Below, one piece after another: positions 1-7,780 of a stretch of DNA of 42,883 bases. Under the pieces are notes generated by a model, which was given only the letters and a program-made list of their open reading frames with translations, searched no databases and was not told the DNA's origin. The stretch's first letter is position 1. Each line of letters starts with the position of its first letter. This DNA comes from Deinococcus marmoris (GTDB lineage: Bacteria > Deinococcota > Deinococci > Deinococcales > Deinococcaceae), in contig NZ_MSTI01000024.1 of the NCBI RefSeq assembly GCF_001949125.1, positions 1 to 42,883 on the forward strand, written 5' to 3'. A program made the translations under genes and the position numbers.

Positions 1-301
1 GCTGTTTTCCATCAGGCAGCAGGGCCAGCACCAGACGGGCGACATCCAGAGGACACAGCGGATGCTGGTGAAAGAACCGCTCAATCTGGCGGATGACGGA
101 AGCCGTTTGAGCGTTGCCGGGGCAACGTTCGGCCAGTGCCGCGTGGCGAACGTCTTTGGCCCCAATCAGCGCCAGGACGAGCAGAGCGAGCAGTTCCACC
201 TGATTTTTGCGGTATTGGGGGAAGTGGGAAACGAAGCAGAGACTCAGCGATTTCAGGGCATTGGGAGACGCGCTCTGTTCTCGCGTACTGGACGAAGGAT
301 T
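1..301 (-). mobile_element. IS4-type transposase, N-terminal part, runs off the window
   Basis: Minus-strand open frame from a TGA at 302-304 to the window edge. It encodes a segment with NQVELLALLVLALIGAKDVR, then a stretch ending DVARLVLALLPDGKQ. From memory this resembles the N-terminal helical part of Deinococcus IS4-family transposases, which precedes the DDE catalytic domain; the catalytic part would lie left of the window. There is no ATG in the frame; the first usual start codon is a GTG near 199-201, so the true start or an upstream frameshift cannot be settled. The element end lies near 305-335, where sequence resembling a creatininase gene begins, so the element probably interrupts that gene. 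Family assignment is by pattern recognition only. Confidence 0.6.
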
Positions 302-319
302 TCAAGCCCCCTCTAAAAC

Positions 320-680
320 TGTCGGGTACTGAGCGCTGGGCGATTCCGGCGTGCCCGTCTTTCCCGTCCGGCCCTACGGCATCACGCCGTACTTCTAGGT
401 CGATCCGGGCAATCGGGGTTTGCGAGTGCAGACTTACCTCGTGATGGTGCGCGATGTGGTGGACGGCCTGCACGAGCAGGGCTTCCGGCGCATCCTGATC
501 ATAAACGGGCACGGCGGCAATACCCCGGCGCAGGGTTTTGCCGCCGAATGGATGGCCGATCACCCCGGCACGCAGGTCAAGTTTCACAACTGGTGGAACG
601 CGCCGGGGTCTGGGCCAAGGTGCAGGCCACCGACAGCAACGCGTCCTGGAAGGTCAAGTCTGCGGCATACAAGCGGGCGG
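320..680 (+). pseudogene. Creatininase-family amidohydrolase remnant
   Basis: Reading GDSGVPVFPVRPYGITPYF, then an in-frame TAG at about 396-398, then VQTYLVMVRDVVDGLHEQGFRRILIINGHGGN and FHNWWNA. NGHGGN is a hallmark of the creatininase/MftE-like metal amidohydrolase fold. Around 605-610 the frame shifts and continues as WAKVQATDSNAS. The N-terminal third is missing, probably replaced by the IS4 end on the left. The C-terminal part is lost before the VOC gene, whose stop codon is at 691. Only about half of a usual 250-residue protein remains, so this is a dead gene with at least two internal lesions and two truncated ends. Confidence 0.75.
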
Positions 681-690
681 GGCAGCCCAC

Positions 691-1359
691 TTATGCCAGT
701 TCCAGAAGATCATGGTCCCGCAAGCACTGAAGTTGCTCACCCTGGGTGAAGGTCAGCTCGAAGGGCGCGGCGACCGCAGGCCACTCGACTGGAAACCAGC
801 CTCGCCCCTTCTGTACGACGATCAACAGGCCCTCCTGGTTGCCCACAGGTGAAAAGGTCTGACTCTGCCTATTGAACGGTGAAAGTCCGAAGCGCCGCTG
901 CAACTTCAGGACCGTCGCCGGCACATCTGGGACCACGACACCCAGTTCGCTGATGTGCAACACGCTGGCCGGGCCAAAGGGGCCTTCGACGTCGGTGGGC
1001 AGGTCATGGCGCGCGATGAATTCAAGGATGTTTCCGGCCGCGTCCTCGAAATACAGGCTCTCGCTGTTCCAGCCCGCGCTGAGCGGAAAGCGGCGGGGAC
1101 CCGCCGCATCCTCCAGCAGCGCCACACGCCGGCGCAGCCACGCCTCGGCCCCGTCCACCTGATTGCGCGGAATGTCGAAGGCAAAATGAGAGACGTTCCC
1201 AGCATCATCGTGCTGGCGAAAGGTCAGGAGCGTTCGTCCCGCCTGGAACGTCACACTGCCGGGTGTTCTCGCCATGACATTCAGACCGAGCGTTCCCGCG
1301 TAAAAGGCGTGCTGGACACTCAGATCAGGGGCGAACAGGGTTACACGGTCAATATTCAT
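691..1359 (-). CDS. VOC-family (glyoxalase/dioxygenase-like) protein
   Basis: Protein of 222 residues with two vicinal-oxygen-chelate halves. The first begins MNIDRVTLFAPDLSVQHAFY and includes SLYFEDAAGNILEFIARH; the second begins VLHISELGVVVPDVPATVL. Such proteins are metal-dependent lyases, dioxygenases or thiol-transfer resistance enzymes, and the substrate cannot be read from sequence. The ATG at 1359 is chosen over an upstream in-frame start at 1422 because an AGAGGA ribosome binding site lies 4-5 nt before it and the extra residues are low complexity. A SoxR-type operator within a 19-bp-spaced promoter about 100 nt upstream reads towards this gene, which suggests induction by redox-cycling or electrophilic compounds. 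Confidence 0.85.
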   Translation of the reverse strand: MNIDRVTLFAPDLSVQHAFYAGTLGLNVMARTPGSVTFQAGRTLLTFRQHDDAGNVSHFAFDIPRNQVDGAEAWLRRRVALLEDAAGPRRFPLSAGWNSESLYFEDAAGNILEFIARHDLPTDVEGPFGPASVLHISELGVVVPDVPATVLKLQRRFGLSPFNRQSQTFSPVGNQEGLLIVVQKGRGWFPVEWPAVAAPFELTFTQGEQLQCLRDHDLLELA

Positions 1360-1461
1360 GGTGTCCTCTGGGGGCGAGCGTGCGGCGGTCATCTGCTGGG
1401 GCAGGGGGATCAACCGGCCCAAAGGTGACGGTGGAGATACTTTTCGATTTCGTCAGCATTC

Positions 1462-1492
1462 AGCTTAAAACCTCAAGTAAAGTTGAGGTCAA
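1462..1492 (-). promoter_or_regulatory. SoxR-type promoter and operator for the VOC gene
   Basis: The 18-bp sequence CCTCAAGTAAAGTTGAGG at 1471-1488 matches the enterobacterial SoxR box (CCTCAAGTTAACTTGAGG) at 16 of 18 positions. On the minus strand it lies between TTGACC (1492-1487) and TAAGCT (1467-1462), with a spacer of exactly 19 bp. That overlong spacer is the signature of promoters activated by MerR-family DNA distortion. The adjacent plus-strand gene is a soxR homologue. The -35 is good and the -10 is mediocre, as expected for an activator-dependent promoter. Confidence 0.8.
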
Positions 1493-1964
1493 GCCCCTGG
1501 AGGTGCCCCCTGTCCCCACCCGCGCCCGACTGGACGCCGGCCCAACTGGCCGAACGCAGCGGTCTGAACATTTCCACACTGCATTTTTACGAGCGCGAGG
1601 GCCTGATTGTCAGTACCCCCACCACAGGCAACCAGCGCTGCCACCCACGCGACACGGTGCGGCGGCTGGCCTTTGTCCGCGCCTCCGCACAGGTGGGCGT
1701 TCCCCTGGCCGAGATTCGCGCCGCGCTGGCTGACCTGCCGGCTGGACGCACGCCGACAGCGGCGGACTGGGAACGCCTCTCGGAGAACTGGCGCGGCGAA
1801 CTCGATGACCGGATGGCGACGCTGACCCGGCTGCGCAACGATCTGGGGGCTGCATCCGTTGCGGTTGCCTCTCGCTGGAGCGTTGCGCGCTGTTCAATCC
1901 GGGTGACGGGTATGGGGAGCGGCATCCGGGGAGCAATACCCTGGTGGGGATGCGGACGGGTTGA
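1483..1964 (+). pseudogene. soxR: soxR-type MerR redox regulator, frameshifted before the Fe-S cysteines
   Basis: The N-terminal part reads DWTPAQLAERSGLNISTLHF followed by YEREGL, the MerR helix-turn-helix with SoxR-like sequence, then the dimerisation helix ending TRLRNDLG. The open frame then goes off family. In the neighbouring frame from about 1848 the sequence reads GCIRCGCLSLERCALFNPGD, the C-x2-C-x-C-x5-C [2Fe-2S] ligand motif of SoxR, and stops at TGA 1962-1964. One additional G in the five-G run at about 1845-1849 would restore a normal protein of about 160 residues. It is therefore a one-base deletion, a sequencing error in a homopolymer, or a slippage site. The start is also unclear: the only in-frame start is a TTG inside the operator. 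Confidence 0.8.
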
Positions 1965-2152
1965 ACTGGGCGGGAGTGGCCATTCGGTGCTGAGAGTGGA
2001 GGGGGCATAGCCGTCCCAGACCTCGGCTTCACCGGTCCCTGCTGGAAGGCAACTCGAATCGGATTCCTCAGCGCAGGGTCTGGTCCCAGGTCTCAGCTCA
2101 CCCCAGTCCCCTCCGCGCCCTCCAGCAAAGTGGAGCGCTACAGTCATACTCC

Positions 2153-2980
2153 ATGACCCTTAATCCTGAAAGCGGCCACACCACAGCACTGGAACATTTT
2201 GATGGCCGTGTGGCCCTGGTCACCGGAGCCTCTGGTGGCATTGGCAGGGCCACGGCCCGCGCGCTGGCAGCAGCGGGCGCTCAGGTGATCGTTGCCGACG
2301 TGGATCCAGGAGCGGGCGAAGACACGGCCCGCACCATCCGTGATGGAGGGGGAACCGCCCACTTCATCGCCTGTGACGTCTCAGACCCTGAGCAGGTCCG
2401 CACCCTGCTGGAGCAGACCATCGGCACCTTCGGGCAGTTGGACGTGCTGATCAACAATGCCGGCATTTCAGGAGGTGCACAGCGCCTGCATGAACTGGAC
2501 GTCGAGGACTGGGACCGCGTGATGGCGGTCAATCTCCGTGGTCCCTTTCTGTGTGCCAAATACGCCCTGCCCCATCTGATGAACCGCCGGGGCACCATGG
2601 TCAACGTCGCCTCCACCTACGGCCTGATCGGCGCGCCTCAGGCACCCGCGTACTGCGCCTCCAAGGGCGGCGTGGTCAATCTCACCCGGCAACTCGCGGT
2701 GGACTACGGCCCCAGCGGCGTCCGCGTGAACGCCGTGTGTCCGGGCTACGTGGATACCGACATGGGTGGCCAGCGGGGCCGGCTGGCACCCGGACAAGCG
2801 GCAGCGGCGCTGGAACGGAGGGAGAGCAATGCCGCCCGTCAACCGTTGGGCCGCCAGGCCCATGTGGACGAGGTGGCCCGTGTGGTGGTGTTCCTGGCCT
2901 CCGGGGCAAGTTCCTTCATGACCGGGTCTATCGTGACGGTGGACGGCGGCTGCACCTCCACCTTCAATTACAACCAATAA
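2153..2980 (+). CDS. SDR-family NAD(P)-dependent oxidoreductase
   Basis: Classical short-chain dehydrogenase of 275 residues. It has the glycine-rich cofactor motif TGASGGIG at residues 24-31, an acidic tip of strand 2 (VADVD) favouring NAD over NADP, NNAG at 101-104, catalytic Ser154 and the Y-x3-K pair YCASK at 167-171. The C-terminus has the usual FLASGASSFMTGSIVTVDGG end. The substrate is unknown; the family oxidises or reduces alcohols, sugars and steroids. No ribosome binding site precedes the ATG. A TACAGT box ends 9 nt upstream, consistent with a very short or absent leader. The gene stands alone between soxR and the replication origin. Confidence 0.9.
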   Translation: MTLNPESGHTTALEHFDGRVALVTGASGGIGRATARALAAAGAQVIVADVDPGAGEDTARTIRDGGGTAHFIACDVSDPEQVRTLLEQTIGTFGQLDVLINNAGISGGAQRLHELDVEDWDRVMAVNLRGPFLCAKYALPHLMNRRGTMVNVASTYGLIGAPQAPAYCASKGGVVNLTRQLAVDYGPSGVRVNAVCPGYVDTDMGGQRGRLAPGQAAAALERRESNAARQPLGRQAHVDEVARVVVFLASGASSFMTGSIVTVDGGCTSTFNYNQ

Positions 2981-3401
2981 ATTGGCGTCCGAGGTCAACC
3001 ACTCTGTTGCAACGGTGGCAAGGGGTTGGTGGCCAAGACGTGGGAGGCGACGGTCTTCCAGACCGTGTGTCGCCGGGCAGCAGCTAAATTGAGTCCTGAG
3101 GGTGACACCCCCGTGGCTCAGCCACCTGTGAGAACAACCCTGTGCGCCGATATCCTTGTGCAGAGCCAGCATAGGCCGAGATTTGAGCAGGCCACAATCA
3201 GCACAGCGGCCCATCCATCATCCGCCGGGCCGTACGTGACGGTGTTGTACCGGACTGCGCGCCTCTTGTTGATCAAACTGCCGTTCAGCCAATGCGACAT
3301 CGTCCTGGGTCAGGCATCAAACGTCAGCAGTCGCCCTAACCGCTTCTCTGTGCCTATCAAATCGCTCCGCACTGAGCCCAGTATGGATTGATCTTGCGCT
3401 A
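2981..3401. other. Gene-free stretch before the origin
   Basis: About 420 bases with only short, compositionally unconvincing open frames on both strands and no recognisable domain, RNA or repeat. Base composition becomes less GC-rich towards the right, as expected approaching the iteron array. Confidence 0.5.
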
Positions 3402-3488
3402 CCGATTTACTCGGCATGTTGTCTGAGGAGTTTATTCTCCGATTCTGCTTTTTCGCCACCAGCAGAGCGTTTATCACCTTTCGAAGAG

Positions 3489-3541
3489 ATGCCGAGTAAA
3501 TCGGGCCTGTACGCTGTACAAAGCCCGATTTACTCGGCATG
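3489..3541. repeat. Inverted iteron pair
   Basis: An inverted iteron at 3489-3505 faces a direct iteron at 3525-3541, giving arms of about 18 bp around a short loop that contains CTGTACGCTGTACA. This is the only head-to-head pair in the array and could bind a Rep dimer as an operator, in contrast to the monomer-binding direct iterons. That role is an inference. Confidence 0.7.
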
Positions 3542-3639
3542 TTTCTCCTCGTGACACCGATTTACTCGGCATCTTCATCAGCAGGTATCTACCGATTTAC
3601 TTGGCATGCTGCCCGATTTACTCGGCATGTTTGGTAAAC

Positions 3640-3648
3640 TTATCCACA
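3640..3648 (+). promoter_or_regulatory. DnaA box 1
   Basis: TTATCCACA, a perfect match to the consensus DnaA box, lying between the second and third iterons of the first origin module. Confidence 0.9.
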
Positions 3649-3738
3649 GGCATAACCCGATTTACTCGGCAGAATCCTGGGGTGGGTGACCCGATTTACA
3701 CGGCATGTTACCCGATTTACTCGGCATGTTCGGCAGAC

Positions 3739-3747
3739 TTATCCACA
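3739..3747 (+). promoter_or_regulatory. DnaA box 2
   Basis: TTATCCACA, a perfect DnaA box at the equivalent place in the second origin module, 99 bp after the first. Confidence 0.9.
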
Positions 3748-3813
3748 GCTTTTGCCCGATTTACTCGGCATGTCCAGTTCGAAAACGTCGTCTGGCGCGC
3801 AAACACTCCAAGC

Positions 3814-3878
3814 CGCTTGTTGTTGTTGATCATCATTCTTTTTACTTCTTTAAAAACAAAAAGATCAACAAACAAGCG
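3814..3878. promoter_or_regulatory. AT-rich tract bounded by an inverted repeat
   Basis: Arms CGCTTGTTGTTGTTGATC (3814-3831) and GATCAACAAACAAGCG (3863-3878) are inverted, differing only by a 2-nt insertion. They enclose about 31 nt that are almost entirely A and T, in a replicon that is otherwise GC-rich. The tract lies between the iterons and the rep gene. It is a good candidate for the origin unwinding element, and the arms for a rep operator. A TATAGT at 3891-3896, 20 nt before the rep start codon, is a plausible -10, but no good -35 precedes it. Confidence 0.65.
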
Positions 3879-3915
3879 TGCCCCACCCGCTATAGTGGCG
3901 CGTGGAGGCCACCCT

Positions 3916-5355
3916 GTGACCAAAGTGCGCCGCAAATCTACCGTCGCACCGCAGCTTTTCAGTGAGATTGATCGCTTCGACGAGGCCAATTCCGCTCGTC
4001 TGGGCCTGATCTGCGTGCAGGAACGGATTCCAGAGGACTACACCCGCTGGGACATCGAGTACAACATTGACGGACGTGACGCGAAGCTCACCTGCATCTC
4101 GCCCAGTGAATACGGCGGTGTTCCCCACGGCCTCGACGGTGACTTTGCCACCCTGCTCAACGTCTTGTACCTCGAACAGGGTGCGCCGGAGAGCGGCGAG
4201 GTTCACACCACCGCGTACCAGCTCCTGCAAAAGGCTGGCTTTCCGGATTCGGGTCAGTACTACCAGTCCTTGCAAGAAGCGCTCGACCGCCTCAAAGGTG
4301 CGACCTACACCGCCAGCGAGTCCTGGCGCGACAACAAACGGAAACGCTGGACCACCGTCAAATTCAACATCATCGAACAGATTGATTCTGATACAGAGGG
4401 CAGTACTGGCTTCGGCGTGGGCACCACGCTCAAAATACGTCTGGCCCGCCCGGTGGTCCAGAGCATCCGCGAGCGCTATCTCAAACCGCTGGACATGACG
4501 TTCGTCATGAGTCTCAAACGCTCCCTGACCCGCTCGCTCTACCGCATGCTCGACGCACACCGTTACGATCCCGCAACCCCGCAGGAGCCGGCCGACATGC
4601 TCCGCCTGCCGCTGTTGCAATGGGCGAGGGAGTGCAAACTGTTGGAAACAGTCCCTGCCCGGGTCAAACGCAACCTGGAGGGGGCCCATACCGAACTCCT
4701 GGAGCGCGGGTATCTCAGAAGTGTGACCTATGAGGGAAGCCGCGCGACCACCATGATCGTGTATGAATTTGGTGACCTGCCTACCACCACCCCTGCCCCG
4801 GAACCCATGATTGAAGTGGTGCCGGATTCTCCCGTGACCGAAGAATTGCGCCGGCGCGGTGTGGTTCACCCGGTGGCCCGCAAGCTCGTTGCGGAGTACG
4901 GCGAGAACCACGTGACTGTGCGCCTGGAGATCTTTGCAGCCATGATCGCCGGGGGCTACAAGGCCCGCAACCCGACGGCCCTGCTCGTGGACATCATCAA
5001 GGACCAGGAAGGCAAGTACGCCGCGCCCGCTCTGAGTCCGGCGCTGGAAGTGGCGCGGCCCCGGGTCAAGCCCAGGCCGGAACCCAGTGAGGAAGACAGC
5101 CGAACCCTCAGCCAGCAGATGGACGCGGCCTTCCGCGCGCTGCCACCTTCCGAACAGGCTGCCCGGGCCGTTGCGAACGTCAAGCGGTTCGTGGGGAAGG
5201 AACTGCGGGAAGGCCATGTGCGCGGCCTGCTACGCGCCCTACAGGCTGGCGAGCTGGACGCCCTCGAACTTCACAACGGCGTGACGCGTGCGGCGAGTGA
5301 GCTGAGGCTCCCCGAGTTCGCTGAAGCCCTGCGCGCTGCATACGACGACACCTGA
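3916..5355 (+). CDS. Plasmid replication initiator (RepA/RPA-type)
   Basis: Initiator protein of 479 residues that binds the iterons immediately upstream. The N-terminal part (IDRFDEAN at 18-25, then RLGLICVQERIP and PSEYGGVPHGLDGD) and the winged-helix core with ESWRDNKRKRWTTVKF near 137-152 and KPLDMTFVMSLKRSLTRSLY match, from memory, the replication initiator protein A family common on Deinococcus plasmids. The C-terminal third is a charged, less conserved tail. The GTG at 3916 is chosen because GGAGG lies 7 nt before it and the protein then starts TKVRRKSTVAPQ, as family members do. The same frame stays open further upstream, but that part is iteron DNA. A truncated paralogue lies at 25310. 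Confidence 0.9.
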   Translation: MTKVRRKSTVAPQLFSEIDRFDEANSARLGLICVQERIPEDYTRWDIEYNIDGRDAKLTCISPSEYGGVPHGLDGDFATLLNVLYLEQGAPESGEVHTTAYQLLQKAGFPDSGQYYQSLQEALDRLKGATYTASESWRDNKRKRWTTVKFNIIEQIDSDTEGSTGFGVGTTLKIRLARPVVQSIRERYLKPLDMTFVMSLKRSLTRSLYRMLDAHRYDPATPQEPADMLRLPLLQWARECKLLETVPARVKRNLEGAHTELLERGYLRSVTYEGSRATTMIVYEFGDLPTTTPAPEPMIEVVPDSPVTEELRRRGVVHPVARKLVAEYGENHVTVRLEIFAAMIAGGYKARNPTALLVDIIKDQEGKYAAPALSPALEVARPRVKPRPEPSEEDSRTLSQQMDAAFRALPPSEQAARAVANVKRFVGKELREGHVRGLLRALQAGELDALELHNGVTRAASELRLPEFAEALRAAYDDT

Positions 5356-5655
5356 ACTCCTGGGCCTACTCTGGTTGCGCGGTTCTCCCGCTCGATTTCA
5401 TCTCTCGGCTCACGGTTATTTGACAATTTCACGGCCACTTTCAGAACTGGTGCTGAGCAGTAGAGCAAGCGTCATCTGACGCGTGTCAACGCAGTTGCTG
5501 CCAACGCGGTCCATGCTGCGGAAGAGCATCTTGAAAGTGCTGCGCTGAAAGGGCCGTGTGTCTCGGGGCACAGCGGATCAACGGGCACAGAACAACCACA
5601 GCACCTCCTCTGGAGTGACACTCCAGGTTGTCAGTGACTCTGCTAGGCTGCCGGA
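5356..5655. other. Intergenic region between rep and the MerR gene
   Basis: 300 bases with no credible open frame. It holds a TGACGCGTGTCA near-palindrome at about 5477-5488 and, at its right end, the palindrome and promoter described separately. No clear rho-independent terminator was found after rep. Confidence 0.5.
5610..5649 (+). promoter_or_regulatory. Palindromic operator and -10 box of the MerR gene
   Basis: CTGGAGTGACACTCCAG at 5610-5626 is a perfect 17-bp palindrome about a central A. Downstream, TAGGCT at 5644-5649 is followed by exactly 6 nt and the ATG, giving a predicted leaderless transcript. The palindrome covers the place where the -35 should be, so the MerR protein encoded next probably binds here and controls its own gene. 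No good -35 hexamer is present. Confidence 0.65.
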
Positions 5656-6318
5656 ATGATCGACGTGCCAGCAGACTGGTCAGGCGGAATTGAGGACCTG
5701 GTGCGCGAGGCCAACCGCTGGCTGGCCCGCCTGCTCCCCGCCGACCGGGCCGCCCGGCCCAAGGACGAGGTCAACCCCCGGCTGGTGCGTCACTACACCA
5801 CCCAGGGCCTGCTGCCCGCGCCCCGCCGCGAGGGACGTGACGCCCGGTACGCCCGTGTGCATCTGATGGCGCTGCTGGCCTTGCGGCGACTGATGGCCGA
5901 CGGTCTGGGGGGCAAGGCCCTAGACGCCGCTCTGGGCGGCAAAGACGAGGCGGCATTGGAGCGTCTGGCAGCAGAGGGCGCCCTGGAGGGTGGGGAAGCG
6001 GCGCTGGTTCCGGCAGAGAACGAGGCCATGAGATTTATTCAGCAGTTGGCCCGGCCTGTTGGTGGCATGAGTCTTTCTGTACTGGTCCCGCACTTTGCAA
6101 TGCCGGTTGAGCGCAACCTGTCGATGCTGCGGGAACGGAAAAGCCTGCCAGCGCCTGCCCAGCAGACCGTCAGCCAGATCACCCGCGCGGTGGTCCGCCC
6201 CGGACTGGAACTGCTGATCGGCCGTGAGTTCCAGTGGCCCAGATCTGAACATGCACAGCAGGAGTTGCTTCAGGAGATCGGCGAGACACTGCGTGACGTG
6301 AGTCGATCCCAGAAATGA
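5656..6318 (+). CDS. MerR-family transcriptional regulator
   Basis: Protein of 220 residues. An N-terminal winged helix-turn-helix includes VNPRLVRHYTTQGLLPAP (about residues 39-56) followed by GRDARYARVHLMALLALRRL, the usual MerR arrangement. The C-terminal half is rich in Ala and Leu and has no metal-binding cysteine cluster, so a metal or redox sensor role is unlikely; the effector is unknown. The start is set by a TAGGCT box ending 7 nt before the ATG and by the absence of any ribosome binding site. The next gene in the same direction encodes a VWA protein behind its own strong promoter, and the two are plausibly regulator and target, as MerR-VWA pairs lie adjacent here. Confidence 0.85.
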   Translation: MIDVPADWSGGIEDLVREANRWLARLLPADRAARPKDEVNPRLVRHYTTQGLLPAPRREGRDARYARVHLMALLALRRLMADGLGGKALDAALGGKDEAALERLAAEGALEGGEAALVPAENEAMRFIQQLARPVGGMSLSVLVPHFAMPVERNLSMLRERKSLPAPAQQTVSQITRAVVRPGLELLIGREFQWPRSEHAQQELLQEIGETLRDVSRSQK

Positions 6319-6383
6319 ACGACAGCCATTGACGCCGGCAAGAGGGAGACTGCCTCGGGTGGAGATATCACCTATCTAGATTG

Positions 6384-6411
6384 TTGACAACTCGAACTGA
6401 CGGTGTATCAT
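6384..6411 (+). promoter_or_regulatory. Strong sigma-70-type promoter of the VWA gene
   Basis: TTGACA at 6384-6389, a 16-bp spacer, then TATCAT at 6406-6411 (perfect -35 and five of six -10 positions). It predicts a leader of about 85 nt before the ATG at 6503, in contrast with the leaderless MerR gene upstream. Confidence 0.8.
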
Positions 6412-6451
6412 TATCTCACGGACGAAAGCCTGTCTGGCACACCCTGAATCA

Positions 6452-6474
6452 CCACCACTTACGTGAAGTGGTGG
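6452..6474 (+). promoter_or_regulatory. Hairpin in the VWA gene leader
   Basis: CCACCACTT, a 5-nt loop ACGTG, then AAGTGGTGG: a perfect 9-bp stem in the predicted 5' leader, 28 nt before the start codon. There is no T-run after it, so it is not a classical terminator. It could stabilise the mRNA or control translation. Confidence 0.6.
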
Positions 6475-6502
6475 ACGCCCCTCTCATGCCCTGGAGACCC
6501 CC

Positions 6503-7765
6503 ATGACTGACCTGACCCCCCAACTTCCCCAGATCGAACTCCTCCCTCTCAAAGCTGGCCTGCCTGCAGGCCAGGCCATCGAACTGACCGTTCTGGCCCG
6601 CATCACGCCCGCACTGATCCCGCAGCAGACTGGCCCGCGCCCGCCCCTGAACCTGGCCCTGGTCATCGACCGCAGCGGCAGCATGAGTGGCCGCCCGCTG
6701 GCGATGGCCCGCAAGGCCGCGCAGATCGGCATCCACAAGCTCGAGGCCCAGGACCGCATCAGCGTGGTCACCTTCGACGACGAGGTGGAGGTGCTGATTC
6801 CCTCGCAGCCGGTCCACGACAAGGACGCGCTGTGCCGACTGATCGAGGGAATTACCGAGGGCGGTAGCACCGCCCTCCATGCCGGCTGGCTCGACGGGGC
6901 AGGTCAGGTGGCGCAGCACCTGGATCCGCAGGCCCTGAACCGGGTGCTGTTGCTCAGCGATGGACACGCCAACTCGGGCAAGATCCACGTTCACCAGATC
7001 GTACCAGACGTCAAGGGCCTGACCAGTCGGGGAGTCAGCACCAGCACGATGGGACTGGGCGGGGGCTATGACGAGGACCTGCTGCGCGGCATGGCCGTGG
7101 CCGGAGACGGCAACTTCGAACACATCGAGGATGCCGATGACCTGCCGCGCTTCTTTGATGCTGAATTTGGTGGGTTGGCGCGCACCACCGGGCACACCGT
7201 CTCCCTGGGCATCGAGCCGAATCCAGCGCTGGGCAGCCTGCGTCAGGAAGTTCTGAACGATCTGCAGCGCAACCCGCTGGGCCGCCTCCAGTTGCCCAAC
7301 CTGATCGCGGAGCGTCCCACCGAGGTGGTGCTGACCCTACAGGTCCCCGCGCAGTCCTTGCAGACAGACCTGGGCGTGACCCGCGTGCGGCTGGCCTGGA
7401 CGGGCCGGGACGGCGTGCGCCGCACGATGCGGGCACAGTTGAACCTACCAGTGATGGGTGAACAGGAGTACGCCCAACTGCCCGAGCATGCCGAGGTGCG
7501 CGAGGCGCTGGAACTCCAGCGCAACGCCCGGGTCAAGCGTGACGCGGTGGGTCGTCTGGACGCGGGCGATGTCCAGGGCGCACGGATGCTGCTGCAAAAC
7601 CGCCAGAGGCATTTTGAAGCGGTGGCCATGGATGCTCCGTCGCCCCGCTACACGCAGGAACTGGACCAACTTGCTGAGCTGGAACAGGGTGTGGAACTGG
7701 ACCGTAACATCGCCCGCAAACGGGCGGCCAGCCAGAGCTACAACGTCAGCCGCAGCAAACGCTGA
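6503..7765 (+). CDS. VWA-domain protein
   Basis: Protein of 420 residues with a von Willebrand factor A domain. The MIDAS metal site D-x-S-x-S is present as DRSGS (D56, S58, S60), and LLLSDGHAN carries a further metal-site aspartate around residue 153. The family includes Ca-activated chloride channel-like proteins and MoxR partners. The C-terminal region (from about residue 310) is helical and charged and ends in a basic tail rich in Arg and Lys. There is no signal peptide or membrane segment, so it is probably cytoplasmic; its function is unknown. A GGAG site lies 8 nt before the ATG. It is preceded by a strong promoter and followed by a long perfect hairpin. Confidence 0.85.
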   Translation: MTDLTPQLPQIELLPLKAGLPAGQAIELTVLARITPALIPQQTGPRPPLNLALVIDRSGSMSGRPLAMARKAAQIGIHKLEAQDRISVVTFDDEVEVLIPSQPVHDKDALCRLIEGITEGGSTALHAGWLDGAGQVAQHLDPQALNRVLLLSDGHANSGKIHVHQIVPDVKGLTSRGVSTSTMGLGGGYDEDLLRGMAVAGDGNFEHIEDADDLPRFFDAEFGGLARTTGHTVSLGIEPNPALGSLRQEVLNDLQRNPLGRLQLPNLIAERPTEVVLTLQVPAQSLQTDLGVTRVRLAWTGRDGVRRTMRAQLNLPVMGEQEYAQLPEHAEVREALELQRNARVKRDAVGRLDAGDVQGARMLLQNRQRHFEAVAMDAPSPRYTQELDQLAELEQGVELDRNIARKRAASQSYNVSRSKR

Positions 7766-7780
7766 ACGTTCGTGGAAACA

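Larger units (their letters stand above)
3402..3772 (+). repeat. Replication origin: ten iterons
   Basis: Consensus CCGATTTACTCGGCATG. Direct copies start at 3402, 3525, 3557, 3592 (one change, TTGG), 3613, 3657 (last bases changed), 3691 (one change, ACGG), 3712 and 3756. One inverted copy lies at 3489-3505. The last six form two equivalent modules starting at 3592 and 3691, each with iteron, 21 bp, iteron, DnaA box, then an iteron 44 bp after the second. The array lies directly upstream of a replication initiator gene. Iterons with DnaA boxes are the standard binding sites for plasmid Rep proteins and host DnaA, so this is very likely the origin and copy-control locus. Confidence 0.93.

Noticed and set aside
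3402..3772. Possible CRISPR array
   Set aside because: Repeats are 16-17 bp with spacers of irregular length (4 to 28 nt), one copy is inverted, DnaA boxes are included and no cas gene is near. It is an iteron array.
3601..3915. N-terminal extension of Rep from a TTG at 3601
   Set aside because: The extension translates iterons and the AT-rich tract; GTG 3916 has a ribosome binding site and a family-like N-terminus.
3865..5217. 450-codon minus-strand open frame
   Set aside because: Antisense shadow of the rep gene, with no domain or ribosome binding site.
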